Notes under the pieces: model-generated | The model's database searches: none | Told to the model about the DNA's origin: nothing | The model's input: the letters and a program-made list of their open reading frames with translations, nothing else | Origin: Eggerthellales bacterium | Lineage (GTDB): Bacteria; Actinomycetota; Coriobacteriia; Coriobacteriales; Eggerthellaceae | Assembly (NCBI GenBank): GCA_029219345.1 | Contig: JAQXTF010000017.1 | Span: 1 to 58,176, forward strand | Length of the DNA stretch: 58,176 nt | Reading direction: 5' to 3' | Shown: positions 43,246 to 51,806 of the stretch, in pieces | Position numbering within the stretch: the stretch's first letter is position 1 | Layout of the letters: the number at the start of each line of letters is the position of its first letter | Position numbers and translations under genes: made by a program

Positions 43246-43281
43246 TTGAATTTTCATGAGTACATGTTCATGAAAATTCAA
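43246..43281. other. 14-bp inverted repeat between rsmG and parA
   Basis: ttgaattttcatga / tcatgaaaattcaa, perfect arms, 8-nt loop. It is AT-rich, without a clean T-tract after it. Possibly an rsmG 3' hairpin or a binding site. Confidence 0.5.
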
Positions 43282-43305
43282 TCAAAAATCGATCACTATT
43301 TTTCT

Positions 43306-43953
43306 CTAAAGAGGATTTCTCTGAGCCATTCCATTTCTACGAGGAAGTTTTATGGAAGCGTTTTTGAACTTTTCAAAAACCAAAATTCGACGATACGTTT
43401 CTCCATCGCTTAAAAGAAAATTTCTATCAGAAACCAACTTCAAGCCAAGCTTGTTCTCCAAGGAGCAAGCATGTTTTAATTCTTCATCTTCAATACGGGC
43501 TTTATAACAAATGAATTGGCCGCCAACTTTCAGAAGGGGAGACCCCAATTCCAAAAGAGATCCTAGCTGAGAAAGTGCACGGGCAGAAAGAACAGCAAAC
43601 TGTTCTTTACGTTCCAAAGCCAATTCTTCAGCGCGACCCGGAAATACTGAAACATTTGCCAAACCAAGCTCAGAGACAAATGATTCCAACAAAGAAGCTT
43701 TTTTCTTTACCGATTCAACCAAAATAGTTTCTCGTCCTGTTTCAATAGCAATAGGTAAACCAGGAAAACCCGCTCCTGACCCCAGATCTCCATAGAGACC
43801 GGCAGGCGCTTTTTCAAATTCAGGAAGGGCAGAAAGAGAATCTTCAATATGAAGTACTTCTGCTGTTTCACGTGAAACAATACGCGTGATGTTGGTGGTT
43901 TCATTAGCCTTAATAACTAAATCAAGGTGTTTTTCTAGCAGCTCAGTATTCAT
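43306..43953 (-). CDS. rsmG: 16S rRNA (guanine-527-N7) methyltransferase
   Basis: Methylates G527 in 16S rRNA of the small subunit. 215 residues, the usual size. SAM-binding motifs YGDLGSGAGFPGLPIAI (about 54-70), VESVKKKASLLESF and VLSARALSQLGSLLEL are those of GidB/RsmG. The start ATG has AGAAAGG 5-6 nt upstream. A perfect parS site lies within the coding sequence (43864-43879, encoding the VSRET region). The usual neighbour in the jag-rsmG-parA series. Confidence 0.94.
   Translation of the reverse strand: MNTELLEKHLDLVIKANETTNITRIVSRETAEVLHIEDSLSALPEFEKAPAGLYGDLGSGAGFPGLPIAIETGRETILVESVKKKASLLESFVSELGLANVSVFPGRAEELALERKEQFAVLSARALSQLGSLLELGSPLLKVGGQFICYKARIEDEELKHACSLENKLGLKLVSDRNFLLSDGETYRRILVFEKFKNASIKLPRRNGMAQRNPL
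43864..43879. promoter_or_regulatory. parS site within rsmG
   Basis: A perfect 16-bp TGTTTCACGTGAAACA lying in the rsmG coding region. Confidence 0.92.
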
Positions 43954-43993
43954 AAAGGCCTTTCTCTTGAACTTCTTCTATTATGCCAAAAAA

Positions 43994-44020
43994 GAAGGGC
44001 CTGGATGAACCAGGCCCTTC
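43994..44020 (-). terminator. intrinsic terminator between jag and rsmG
   Basis: An 11-bp perfect stem gaagggcctgg/ccaggcccttc, with a T-rich minus-strand 3' side (cttcttttttgg). Confidence 0.85.
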
Positions 44021-44041
44021 AAAAAGATTAGTTAATCTCTA

Positions 44042-44560
44042 TTAGCAGGGATAAATCACTACGTGACGTGCAGCACCCTCATCCTCAGATTCAGTTTCAA
44101 CGCGCTTATCATCACGCAGAGCCATATGAACAATACGACGCTCATAGGGGGTCATAGGACGAAGCTTTACACTACGGTGTTCCTTAGCAGCACGATTTGC
44201 GGAAGAACGAGCAATTGCTTCAATTTTTGCACGCTGTCGAGACTTGTAGCTCTCAACGTCAATAACAACCGGGTAGCGGAAGCCAATCTTGCGAACAACA
44301 ATAGCAGAAACCAGGAATTGAATACTTTCCAGGGTCTTACCATGACGACCAATCAAAACAGCGGTATCTTCACCGGTAATATCAAGGATCAGTTCCCCTT
44401 CATCACCCTCATATTCATCGATGGTAATATCGCCAACATTGAAGAACTGCAAAATGTCCTTGATTACTGCAATGGCAGTATCAGCAACGTAATCCAGTTC
44501 CTCATCAGTAATTTCAGCAGGCTCTTTCAGAGTATCTGCCTTCAAAACTTCTTCAGACAT
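44042..44560 (-). CDS. jag: Jag/KhpB RNA-binding protein
   Basis: An RNA-binding protein with a KH domain (about 55-110, GRHGKTLESIQ carries the GxxG loop) and an R3H domain (about 115-165, NRAAKEHRSVKLRPMTPYERRIVH), 172 residues. The short N-terminal part stands in for the Jag-N region of the Bacillus protein. It is thought to work with a second KH protein in cell division and wall control. The ATG follows AAGGAG. Stop is 21 nt upstream of a terminator; its gene follows yidC by 20 nt. Confidence 0.93.
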   Translation of the reverse strand: MSEEVLKADTLKEPAEITDEELDYVADTAIAVIKDILQFFNVGDITIDEYEGDEGELILDITGEDTAVLIGRHGKTLESIQFLVSAIVVRKIGFRYPVVIDVESYKSRQRAKIEAIARSSANRAAKEHRSVKLRPMTPYERRIVHMALRDDKRVETESEDEGAARHVVIYPC

Positions 44561-44580
44561 TTAAACTCCTTAACCTGAAA

Positions 44581-45354
44581 TTAGCGCTTCTTGGAGGAAC
44601 GCTTTTTCCTTACCTTACGATCAACATTGATCTTGCTATTCTCAATTACGTAAGCAGGAATTTCGGCTTCTTCATCCTTCTTCTTAACAATATGCAGAGA
44701 AATCTGCTGCTGAGCAATAGCCAGCAAGGAAGAAGCACCCCAGAACAGCAGAACACCTGCGGGAGAGCTCCAACCAATCCAGATCATCATGATAGACATG
44801 ATTACAACCATGATAAGAGTCTGATTTTTTTGGCTGGGATCCTGCTGATTCATGGTAAGCAGAGTGGGAATGAAGGTACACAGTGCAAAGATTGCCAGCA
44901 AAATAACATACGGAATAAAGACAGAGCCACCAATTTCCCATGCACCAGAAGGAGACTGAGTCAGGTCAGGCACAATATTGTAGAACATATAATTGGAGGT
45001 ATCGCTCACACGGTCTGCCATCTCACGAAGTACCTGGAACAGGGCAATAAAAATAGGCATCTGAATGAGCATAGGTACGCAACCAGCCAGAGGATTGAAC
45101 TTGGCCTCTGCATACAGCTTCTGAGTTTCCTGGTTCTGACGAACCGGGTCATCAGCAAAACGCTCTTTAATCTGATTGATAAGGGGCTGAATCTTGCGCA
45201 TCTGATACGAAGACTTGGACTGCTTATACATAAGAGGAGTAATGGCAGCACGGAAAATCAACGTAATGATGATGATTGCAAGACCCCAGTCACCAAATAC
45301 ACTATGAAGTGCTTCGATGACCCAGAAGATGAAGTCTTTAAACGCTTCCCACAT
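44581..45354 (-). CDS. yidC: membrane protein insertase YidC/Oxa1
   Basis: Inserts and folds membrane proteins. 257 residues, Gram-positive-type without the large periplasmic domain. Five or so hydrophobic segments; the first hydrophilic groove residue R is in TLIFRAAITPLMYKQS (R about 35). NPLAGCVPMLIQMPIFIALFQVL is the conserved core, and the C-terminal tail is basic (KVRKKRSSKKR), fitting ribosome binding. ATG follows AGGAAAG. No lipobox cysteine is seen at the N-terminus. Confidence 0.95.
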   Translation of the reverse strand: MWEAFKDFIFWVIEALHSVFGDWGLAIIIITLIFRAAITPLMYKQSKSSYQMRKIQPLINQIKERFADDPVRQNQETQKLYAEAKFNPLAGCVPMLIQMPIFIALFQVLREMADRVSDTSNYMFYNIVPDLTQSPSGAWEIGGSVFIPYVILLAIFALCTFIPTLLTMNQQDPSQKNQTLIMVVIMSIMMIWIGWSSPAGVLLFWGASSLLAIAQQQISLHIVKKKDEEAEIPAYVIENSKINVDRKVRKKRSSKKR

Positions 45355-45402
45355 TTTCTTTTCTTTCCTTTCTTGTATATACCAAAGAGGAAACTAGACT
45401 AC

Positions 45403-45648
45403 TTAGGGAACTGGATCGTAGCCATAGTCGCCCCCCGGACGACAACGGGCAATGCGCTTCACGGTAAGAACGAAACCTTTGCAAAAGCCATACTTTTTAA
45501 AAGCCTCAAGTCCGTACTGCGAGCACGTAGGGACAAACCTGCAACACGGCGGGAAAAGGGGAGAAATAATAATGCGATAGAACATGATGATACCAATAGC
45601 AATCTTGGTAGGAATGCTTTTGATAAATGCCACTACCTTTTCTTTCAT
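45403..45648 (-). CDS. yidD: membrane protein insertion efficiency factor YidD
   Basis: 81 residues with the family signature [27 protein letters not shown] and the tail [13 protein letters not shown]. An amphipathic helix at the N-terminus associates with the membrane. The expected place between rnpA and yidC. The ribosome site is close (AAGGGA, short spacing). Confidence 0.94.
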   Translation of the reverse strand: MKEKVVAFIKSIPTKIAIGIIMFYRIIISPLFPPCCRFVPTCSQYGLEAFKKYGFCKGFVLTVKRIARCRPGGDYGYDPVP

Positions 45649-45663
45649 ATTCCCTTACTCATT

Positions 45664-45990
45664 TCAAATACGCGAGGAAACAGCTTGTACATCTTCAAAA
45701 ACTTTAGTAAAGGGAGCTTTCAAAATTCCGGGCTTGGCAAGAAAAACAATGTCCACACCCTTTTCATCAAGCTGAAGTTGACGACAAATTTCACGCATAC
45801 GGCGCTTCGCACCATTACGCCAAACAGCATTTCCGTTCTTTTTTCCCGCAACAAAAGCAACACGGCCGCTGGTAGAGTCCAGTCGACCGTATTCTTTTGA
45901 TGAAACTATAAGCGTGATGTTAGGAGTATGTATACGCCTACCACGTGAAAAGAGATCTGAAATATCTGTGCTGGATTTAATAATATCCAA
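45664..45990 (-). CDS. rnpA: ribonuclease P protein component
   Basis: The protein subunit of RNase P that helps tRNA 5' maturation. 108 residues; the RNR-like motif region GKKNGNAVWRNGAKRRMREI is diagnostic. The start appears to be TTG at 45990, with AGAGG 6 nt upstream and rpmH ending 13 nt before; no ATG lies nearby in frame. Sequence is AT-richer than the left half of the window. Confidence 0.93.
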   Translation of the reverse strand: MDIIKSSTDISDLFSRGRRIHTPNITLIVSSKEYGRLDSTSGRVAFVAGKKNGNAVWRNGAKRRMREICRQLQLDEKGVDIVFLAKPGILKAPFTKVFEDVQAVSSRI

Positions 45991-46003
45991 CGCAAACCTC
46001 TAT

Positions 46004-46138
46004 TTACACGCAGAGATGCTTACGGCCCTTGGCGCGACGAGCAGCCAGCACAGCACGACCACCCTTGGTAGCCATACGAGCACGGAAACCGTGAGTCTTA
46101 GCACGCTTACGCTTATTCGGTTGATAAGTGCGCTTCAT
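46004..46138 (-). CDS. rpmH: 50S ribosomal protein L34
   Basis: 44 residues, beginning [18 protein letters not shown], with the conserved [20 protein letters not shown]. The gene was found by translating the minus strand. ATG 46138 has AGAAGGG 8 nt upstream. It is the first gene of the rpmH-rnpA-yidD-yidC-jag run, read away from the origin region, with a near-consensus promoter 38 nt upstream. Confidence 0.98.
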   Translation of the reverse strand: MKRTYQPNKRKRAKTHGFRARMATKGGRAVLAARRAKGRKHLCV

Positions 46139-46175
46139 TTTTTAATCCCTTCTACCTTTACAGAATAGCCATAAA

Positions 46176-46203
46176 ATTATATATCGCCACCATCTATTGT
46201 CAA
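46176..46203 (-). promoter_or_regulatory. promoter of rpmH operon
   Basis: On the minus strand TTGACA (46203-46198), 16-bp spacer and TATAAT (46181-46176). Both boxes match consensus. Confidence 0.88.
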
Positions 46204-46922
46204 TAGATTTTTTATTATTGTTTTTAACAAAAGCGCACTTCAGCGGCTATTTTTTCCATTGAAAAACAGAGCTTTCAGCCTATCAACAACATATCGCTAT
46301 AAGCAAAGATTAAATCACTACATATAGGTTTGTTTCCCTTATTGGAATCTTTTAATTCATAGTTTTTCACTCAACACTTTTTCATGAAAAAGTGGAAAGA
46401 AAAAATAGTTTTCAACAAGTTTTTTCCATTTCTTTGAAAACTTCTGAAAAAATAACTGCCATTTTGTTGAAAACTTGAAAAACATGAAAATCTCTTTTTA
46501 GAACAATACAAAACCCCATATGAAACTCACTTTTTCATGAGACATCAAAATATAACTCTACTGATTTTTCAAAATAACCATGAGCAGGGAAAATACTAAT
46601 TACATCCTATCTGAACTGGGCTTTTACCGCTGTTAATAACTTTTTCACTTACGATCTTCCTATGAAAAAGTAGGAAAACTAACTTTTGTTCGATAATTGG
46701 TGAAAACCATTTAAAGCCAACTGGGGAAACGTATTTTTTTCCTATGTCAAGAGCTATTTTTCAACATACCCTAAATTTTTTCTTCCCAATATTTCAGTTT
46801 TTTTCCTAAGTTTTCAACAAGTTTCGAATATTTGGTGGAAAACTTCGAAAAACCAATGTCAGAGCCGAAAAAAAGATACTCTATGAAAAAAGTTTTAGAC
46901 GGTTCTCCAGGAGTCACATCGG

Positions 46923-46950
46923 TTGAAACATACCCTCGCACTCCTATAAT
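46923..46950 (+). promoter_or_regulatory. promoter of the GHKL-wHTH gene
   Basis: TTGAAA (46923-46928), 16-bp spacer, perfect TATAAT (46945-46950), 44 nt upstream of the TTG start. Confidence 0.8.
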
Positions 46951-46993
46951 GAGACAGTGGGTTTTTACGTGATAAAAGAGGAATGAGTTTTCA

Positions 46994-47767
46994 TTGGAAG
47001 ACGCAACAACACAACATACTTATGCTGGTGAAAACGAGCCCTTTGATTTCAGCTATGTTCAAACGCCGGCGCGCGTTGCCTGCTATGACAACTTAATGAC
47101 GGCACCGCGCATCACTGAAATCAAGCCTGGTCCAACCGCTGAATACATTGAATTACTTACTACTACCGTGTATGAGCAGTCTCACATGGCTGGCGGAAGC
47201 ATTCCTTATACCACTATTCGCGAGGTGTCTGAAAATTTCATTCATGCGCGCTTCTCGGAAATCATCGTTTCCATCCTTGATCAGGGAAACACCATTCGCT
47301 TCGCTGATCAGGGTCCTGGCATTCCTCAAAAGGACAAGGCTCAAATGCCTGGTTATTCAAGCGCAATTGAACCCATGAAACGCTATATTCGCGGCGTTGG
47401 TTCAGGATTACCCCTGGTGCGTGAGTTCCTTAATTCTGCTCATGGCTCCATTACCATAGAAGACAACATCAAAACAGGAGCCGTTGTAACCATCAGTTTG
47501 AATCAAAAGCAAGAAGAAAAGCCTGTTCAAACCAAGGAAACTCCTTCCTTTAGTGCGCCGGCACTCACTGATCGCCAGCGTACCATCATTAAACTACTTG
47601 CCAGCGAAGGTCTTTCCGGTGTTTCCAACATCAGCAAGTTCACCGGCATTCCCTTATCGTCTGTAAGCAATGAACTTACCAAACTGCAAGAAGCAAACAT
47701 GGTAGAAACGGTGGGGAAGAAGCGCCAGCTTACCGATTACGGCAAAAAAGTTTCCCACACCCTTTAA
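46994..47767 (+). CDS. GHKL ATPase fused to winged-helix domain, beside oriC
   Basis: 257 residues from a TTG (AGAGGAA upstream). A HATPase_c-like domain (about 60-175) has the N box VSENFIHA, G1-like FADQGPGIP and G2-like RYIRGVGSGLPLVREFL, as in anti-sigma-type kinases and histidine kinases without a His dimerisation domain. A C-terminal winged helix (about 190-257; LTDRQRTIIKLLASEG, SNISKFTGIPLSSVSNELTKL) resembles MarR/Rrf2-type DNA binding. No membrane span. It lies between the origin and dnaA, 39 nt before the dnaA start. A role in dnaA or origin control is possible (inference); no such role is established that I can cite. Confidence 0.75.
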   Translation: MEDATTQHTYAGENEPFDFSYVQTPARVACYDNLMTAPRITEIKPGPTAEYIELLTTTVYEQSHMAGGSIPYTTIREVSENFIHARFSEIIVSILDQGNTIRFADQGPGIPQKDKAQMPGYSSAIEPMKRYIRGVGSGLPLVREFLNSAHGSITIEDNIKTGAVVTISLNQKQEEKPVQTKETPSFSAPALTDRQRTIIKLLASEGLSGVSNISKFTGIPLSSVSNELTKLQEANMVETVGKKRQLTDYGKKVSHTL

Positions 47768-47806
47768 TGGCACTCTTTTATTGATTATCTATAAAAGGCA
47801 TTCACG

Positions 47807-49252
47807 ATGAACACAGAAGAACAGTTTGAAAAAATATGGGAAAGCGTTTGTTCCATGGTCAGCAGCTACAGCGAAGTAGCTCCTTCCCAGGTGAACGCCT
47901 TTTTCTCCCGCGTTCACATTCAAGCCATGAGCGGCAATTTCATTGCTATCACCGCGGAAACCGATTTCATCAAGGAATGGGTGGAGAAGTACTACTTCCA
48001 CTTCATTCAACGCGCCTTGAAAGAGATGTTTGGCGAAGATTTCACCATTCTTTTCGAAACCTCTGCCGTTTCGGGAACCTCCAAATCGGCTGCCGCGGTA
48101 CCGGTCATTGAAAAGACACCGGTACCGGCTCCCAAGGAAGAAACTCCCCTTATTGAGCAGACACCCGCCGAGGAACCAACCGAAGAAGAGCTTATTCGCA
48201 GCATTTCTCCTTTGACCTTTGAGAACTTTGTCATTGGCAACTCCAACCAAATGGCTTACAAAATGGCACTGGCTGTTGCTGAAGCTCCCGGTAAAAAGGT
48301 TGGCCTGAATCCACTTTTCATTCATGGCAGAAGCGGTCTGGGCAAAACCCATCTTCTACGTGCTATTGAAAACCACGTGCGCGACACATATCCCCAGCTT
48401 AAGGTAGTGTACGTAGACTCCTCTGAATTCTTGGACGAATACACTGAGGCAAGCGCCGCCCACGACAAGAACAAGCGCAGCTTCAATAACTTCAAGAAAC
48501 GTTACGAAGAAGCCGATGTTCTGCTCATTGACGATGTGCAGTTCTTCCAAGGCAAAAAGGGCACGCTGGACAACATGTTCCAAATCTTCAATAAACTTAC
48601 CAACAAGGGTAAGCAGGTTGTTCTTTCCGCCGACCGCGCACCCAAGAACATCGACATTGATGAGCGCTACCGTAGCCGTTTTCAAAGCGGTTGCACCTAT
48701 GATATTCAGCCGCCAGAAATTGAAACCAAGCTAAGCATCATCAAAAGCTACATTGAGGAATATAAGGCCTCCGACCCCAACGCCAATTTCAATATCAGCC
48801 CTGAGGTGCAGCAATACATTGTTGAGACCTCTTCTTCCAATATTCGCGAGCTGAAAGGCGCTGTTACCGTCATCATCACTTCCATGATGCACAACAACTA
48901 CCTAACTATGGAAGAAATCAAGCAGCTGCTACAAAACCACTTTGACGGCAGCAATATTAAGCGCTTGGGTATTGGCGATATTCAAGCTGCCGTAGAGAAG
49001 TTTTTCCAGGTCAGCCACAGCGATCTTGTTGGAAAGAAGCGTTCCCAAAACATTGCTTACCCGCGACAAATTTGCATTTACCTGTGCCGCGAAATGTTGG
49101 ATGACATTCCTTTTAAACAGATTGGCGAAGCATTCGGCCGCGATCACTCAACCGCTGTGTATGCCCACAACAACATTAAGGAGAAGAGGAAGGAAAACAG
49201 GCAAACCCAGGAAGAAATTGAAGCACTACAAAAGATCATCACTGACAGGTAA
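47807..49252 (+). CDS. dnaA: chromosomal replication initiator DnaA
   Basis: Binds DnaA boxes and opens the origin. 481 residues. Domain I (1-80), a linker with acidic and Pro-rich stretches (about 90-135), AAA+ domain III with Walker A GRSGLGKT (174-181) and Walker B LLIDDVQFF, and the arginine/sensor II region. Domain IV has the DnaA signature CREMLDDIPFKQIGEAFGRDHSTAVYAHNNI. ATG 47807 follows AAAGG at 8-nt spacing. dnaN follows after 307 nt. Confidence 0.97.
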   Translation: MNTEEQFEKIWESVCSMVSSYSEVAPSQVNAFFSRVHIQAMSGNFIAITAETDFIKEWVEKYYFHFIQRALKEMFGEDFTILFETSAVSGTSKSAAAVPVIEKTPVPAPKEETPLIEQTPAEEPTEEELIRSISPLTFENFVIGNSNQMAYKMALAVAEAPGKKVGLNPLFIHGRSGLGKTHLLRAIENHVRDTYPQLKVVYVDSSEFLDEYTEASAAHDKNKRSFNNFKKRYEEADVLLIDDVQFFQGKKGTLDNMFQIFNKLTNKGKQVVLSADRAPKNIDIDERYRSRFQSGCTYDIQPPEIETKLSIIKSYIEEYKASDPNANFNISPEVQQYIVETSSSNIRELKGAVTVIITSMMHNNYLTMEEIKQLLQNHFDGSNIKRLGIGDIQAAVEKFFQVSHSDLVGKKRSQNIAYPRQICIYLCREMLDDIPFKQIGEAFGRDHSTAVYAHNNIKEKRKENRQTQEEIEALQKIITDR

Positions 49253-49559
49253 GTTTGATAGATTTTTGATAGCTTTTTGTTTAAAACCTGTGGACGTAGT
49301 GACTAATCTTTGTGGACATTTTTGATAGCTTCATAGTACATACTACTTCACCAGGGGAAAAGATTCGCGTTTTCCTTAATTTATAGCCAAGCCAAAAGCA
49401 AGCTATAACGTGGGAAAACCAATTATTTGCCCCATTTAAACAGTGCTTATTATTATGATTATTCTTAATCTTTCGTTACATCAAGCACGTTTGTAGGTAC
49501 AGACATAAATGTTGATAAAATAGGTTCAGCATGCCACATACAAGAAAGAAGAGAACATC
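49253..49559. other. putative oriC, right part: dnaA-dnaN intergenic region
   Basis: 307 bp without a gene. TGTGGACGT (49289-49297) and TGTGGACAT (49311-49319) each match the actinobacterial DnaA box (TTGTCCACA in reverse complement) at seven or eight of nine bases. TTTTTGATAGCTT recurs at about 49263-49276 and 49319-49331, with another TTTGATAG at 49254. Such A/T-rich tandem repeats can be unwinding elements. The dnaN leader lies at the right end. Confidence 0.65.
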
Positions 49560-50654
49560 GTGAAATTTAGTATCAATCAATCTGAATTGCAAAATGCACT
49601 CGGTACCGTTCTTAAGGGTACTTCTTCTAAGTCAACGCTTCCTATTCTTTCAGGCATTTATATTGAAACTAAGGAAGATTCCTTGGTTTTCCAAGCAACT
49701 AATCTTGATCTGTCCATTCAATACCAGGCTAAAGCCCTTATTGAAGAGCCTGGCCGTACGGTAGTTCCTGGCAAATTGTTCTTTGACATTATCAAGAACA
49801 TGAACGATGCAGCCGTTCATATCTCCACCAATGACGACAACGCGTCTATTGTTTGCGATTCTTCTTCTTTCATTATTCGCACCCTTGACCCGGACGATTT
49901 CCCCTCCTTCCCGAAGGTTGAAATTCTCCAGAAGATTAGTGTTCCCTTTGAGACCTTTGCCAATATGGTGAAAAAAGTTTCCCGTGCTGCATCCAAAGAT
50001 GAGTCCAAGCCTGCTTTGACCGGTATTAATGTCACCTTGGAAGACGGCACCCTGAGCATGGTTACCACTGACTCGTATCGTCTAGCTCTGGCTTCTGCCC
50101 CCGTAGAAAACGACAACGCTGAAAACTTCCAGGCTGTTATCTCTTCGGTGTTCATGGCTGATATTGTGTCTCTGCCTAAATCTGAGGAAAATCTGACGCT
50201 GGCACTCACCGAAAACCAGATTGTTGTTACCTACCAAGATACTGTCTTCATCAATCGCAAAATTGAAGGCTCTTTCCCGGCCTATAAGCGCATCATTCCT
50301 ACCAGCTATGTCACCCGCATTGCAGTTTCTCGCCAGCAGCTTATTGCTGCTGTGCGTCGCGCAAGCTTGCTGGGAAGCGCCGGTTGCTCGGTTAAATTTG
50401 AAATTGACATGCCTTCTAAGACCTTGATGCTTTCCTCGAGCCAAGACAGCGGTTCCCTGAAGGAAACTCTGCCTTTCAACGGTGAAGGTGAGAACATTGA
50501 GATTGGTTTTAACTGCGCCTACGTAATGGATGGTCTCTCTTCTACTGATAGCGATCAGATTTATTTGGAGCTGACTTCTTCTACCAAGGCAGGCGTATTC
50601 AAAACCACCAGCGAGAGCAGCTTCCTTTACCTTGTTATGCCCATGCGCATTTAA
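49560..50654 (+). CDS. dnaN: DNA polymerase III beta clamp
   Basis: A ring-shaped sliding clamp. 364 residues from GTG 49560, with AAGAAGAGAA upstream. Three clamp domains; typical segments are KGTSSKSTLPILSGIYIET, GRTVVPGKLFFDIIKNM and the end YLVMPMRI. The dnaA-dnaN-recF order is as expected. Codons are richer in T-ending forms than the genes left of 38 kb. Confidence 0.96.
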   Translation: MKFSINQSELQNALGTVLKGTSSKSTLPILSGIYIETKEDSLVFQATNLDLSIQYQAKALIEEPGRTVVPGKLFFDIIKNMNDAAVHISTNDDNASIVCDSSSFIIRTLDPDDFPSFPKVEILQKISVPFETFANMVKKVSRAASKDESKPALTGINVTLEDGTLSMVTTDSYRLALASAPVENDNAENFQAVISSVFMADIVSLPKSEENLTLALTENQIVVTYQDTVFINRKIEGSFPAYKRIIPTSYVTRIAVSRQQLIAAVRRASLLGSAGCSVKFEIDMPSKTLMLSSSQDSGSLKETLPFNGEGENIEIGFNCAYVMDGLSSTDSDQIYLELTSSTKAGVFKTTSESSFLYLVMPMRI

Positions 50655-50669
50655 TCAGGTGTTTTTGAA

Positions 50670-51806
50670 ATGTCGTTGCAAATCAAACGGCTTACCCTGC
50701 ACAACTTCAGAAATTACCAAGACTTTTGCTGCGACAATTTGTCTCGGTTGAATATCTTTGTGGGTCCCAACGCGGTGGGGAAGACCAATATTGTTGAAAG
50801 TATTGACCTTCTTACCAGCATTTCCTCCTTCAGAAATCCCCGTATTTCTGAATTGGTGGGACCGTATGAAAATTTTGTCCGAGTGAAAACCCTCGTTGAA
50901 GATGATCATCGTTCTTTGACTTTTGAAATGCGCATCGTCGATGGTAAAAAGACCTACCTTCTAAATGATAAAGAAAAGAGAGGAACACAACTGAAGGGCA
51001 TGATACCTTCAGTTGTGTTTACCCCCGACGATTTGACTATGATTAAAGGGTCAAATACCAATCGAAGAAGGGCTTTGGATTCTCTTGGTTCGCAATTGAG
51101 TCCCAACTATCCGGTGATTAAGAAAGATTTTGAGCAGATTCTTCGACAGAAGAATAATTTGCTCAAAGACAATCCTTCTGTAGCCTTTCTCAGCAGTATT
51201 GATGATGTGTTTGTAACCTATGCAACACAACTTTACTGTTATCGCGTGAGCTTATTTGAAAAGCTCACGCCCTATATTAGTGAGTATTATCGAGATATTT
51301 CCCATCGTGGGGAAACGGTGACGGCTGAATATATTCCATCTTGGGTGGAAGAAAATGTTTCATGTGAAACACTCGCCGAAAACGCACCTGATCCGCATGA
51401 CAAGGATCAGGTGCGCCAGCTCATGTACAACGCCGTTGAAAAGGCCAGGTTTAAAGAGCTTGCGGCCAAACATGCAATGATTGGCCCCCATAAGGATGCG
51501 ATTCGCTTTTACATTGACGGTCGCGACGCTGCTATATACGGAAGCCAGGGACAACAACGGTCGTTGGTGTTAGCTTGGAAGTTGGCAGAGGTACGTTTAA
51601 TTGAAGAGATGTTTGATATTAAACCTATCTTGCTTTTGGATGACGTTATGAGTGAGCTTGATGAAGTGCGTCGTAATGAACTCACCAAATATGTATTGGA
51701 AAGTACTCAAACGTTTATAACTACAACCAACATTAGTTACTTCACGCAGGAGATGCTTAATCAAGCTCATATCGTGCATTTGGACTACCGGGAGGACAGT
51801 GAATAA
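50670..51806 (+). CDS. recF: DNA replication and repair protein RecF
   Basis: An SMC-like ATPase that helps load RecA at gaps. 378 residues. Walker A GPNAVGKTN (about 32-40), signature YGSQGQQRSLVLAWKLAE and Walker B ILLLDDVMSELDE. ATG 50670 starts 15 nt after dnaN, and the stop overlaps the next gene's ATG (TAATG). A near-parS site lies inside. Confidence 0.95.
   Translation: MSLQIKRLTLHNFRNYQDFCCDNLSRLNIFVGPNAVGKTNIVESIDLLTSISSFRNPRISELVGPYENFVRVKTLVEDDHRSLTFEMRIVDGKKTYLLNDKEKRGTQLKGMIPSVVFTPDDLTMIKGSNTNRRRALDSLGSQLSPNYPVIKKDFEQILRQKNNLLKDNPSVAFLSSIDDVFVTYATQLYCYRVSLFEKLTPYISEYYRDISHRGETVTAEYIPSWVEENVSCETLAENAPDPHDKDQVRQLMYNAVEKARFKELAAKHAMIGPHKDAIRFYIDGRDAAIYGSQGQQRSLVLAWKLAEVRLIEEMFDIKPILLLDDVMSELDEVRRNELTKYVLESTQTFITTTNISYFTQEMLNQAHIVHLDYREDSE
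51356..51371. promoter_or_regulatory. parS-like site within recF, 15 of 16 match
   Basis: TGTTTCATGTGAAACA differs from parS only at one central base (C to T). Central CpG changes can weaken ParB binding. Confidence 0.55.

Larger units (their letters stand above)
46139..46993. other. putative oriC, left part: AT-rich region between rpmH and dnaA gene cluster
   Basis: 855 bp with no gene. Four DnaA-box-like sequences of the form AGTTTTCAACA or TTTTCAACA are seen: 46409-46417, 46465-46473 (reverse), 46758-46766 and 46811-46819. A further TTTTCCACC-type box lies at 46834-46842 (reverse). A 16-nt sequence AGTTTTCAACAAGTTT is repeated exactly at 46407-46422 and 46809-46824. ACTTTTTCATGA occurs at 46376-46387 and 46529-46540, with reverse or partial copies at 46382-46393 and 46662-46671. 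The first is inside a perfect 20-bp palindrome (46375-46394). This arrangement suggests an origin. The DnaA-box consensus here is inferred, not proven. Confidence 0.75.
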
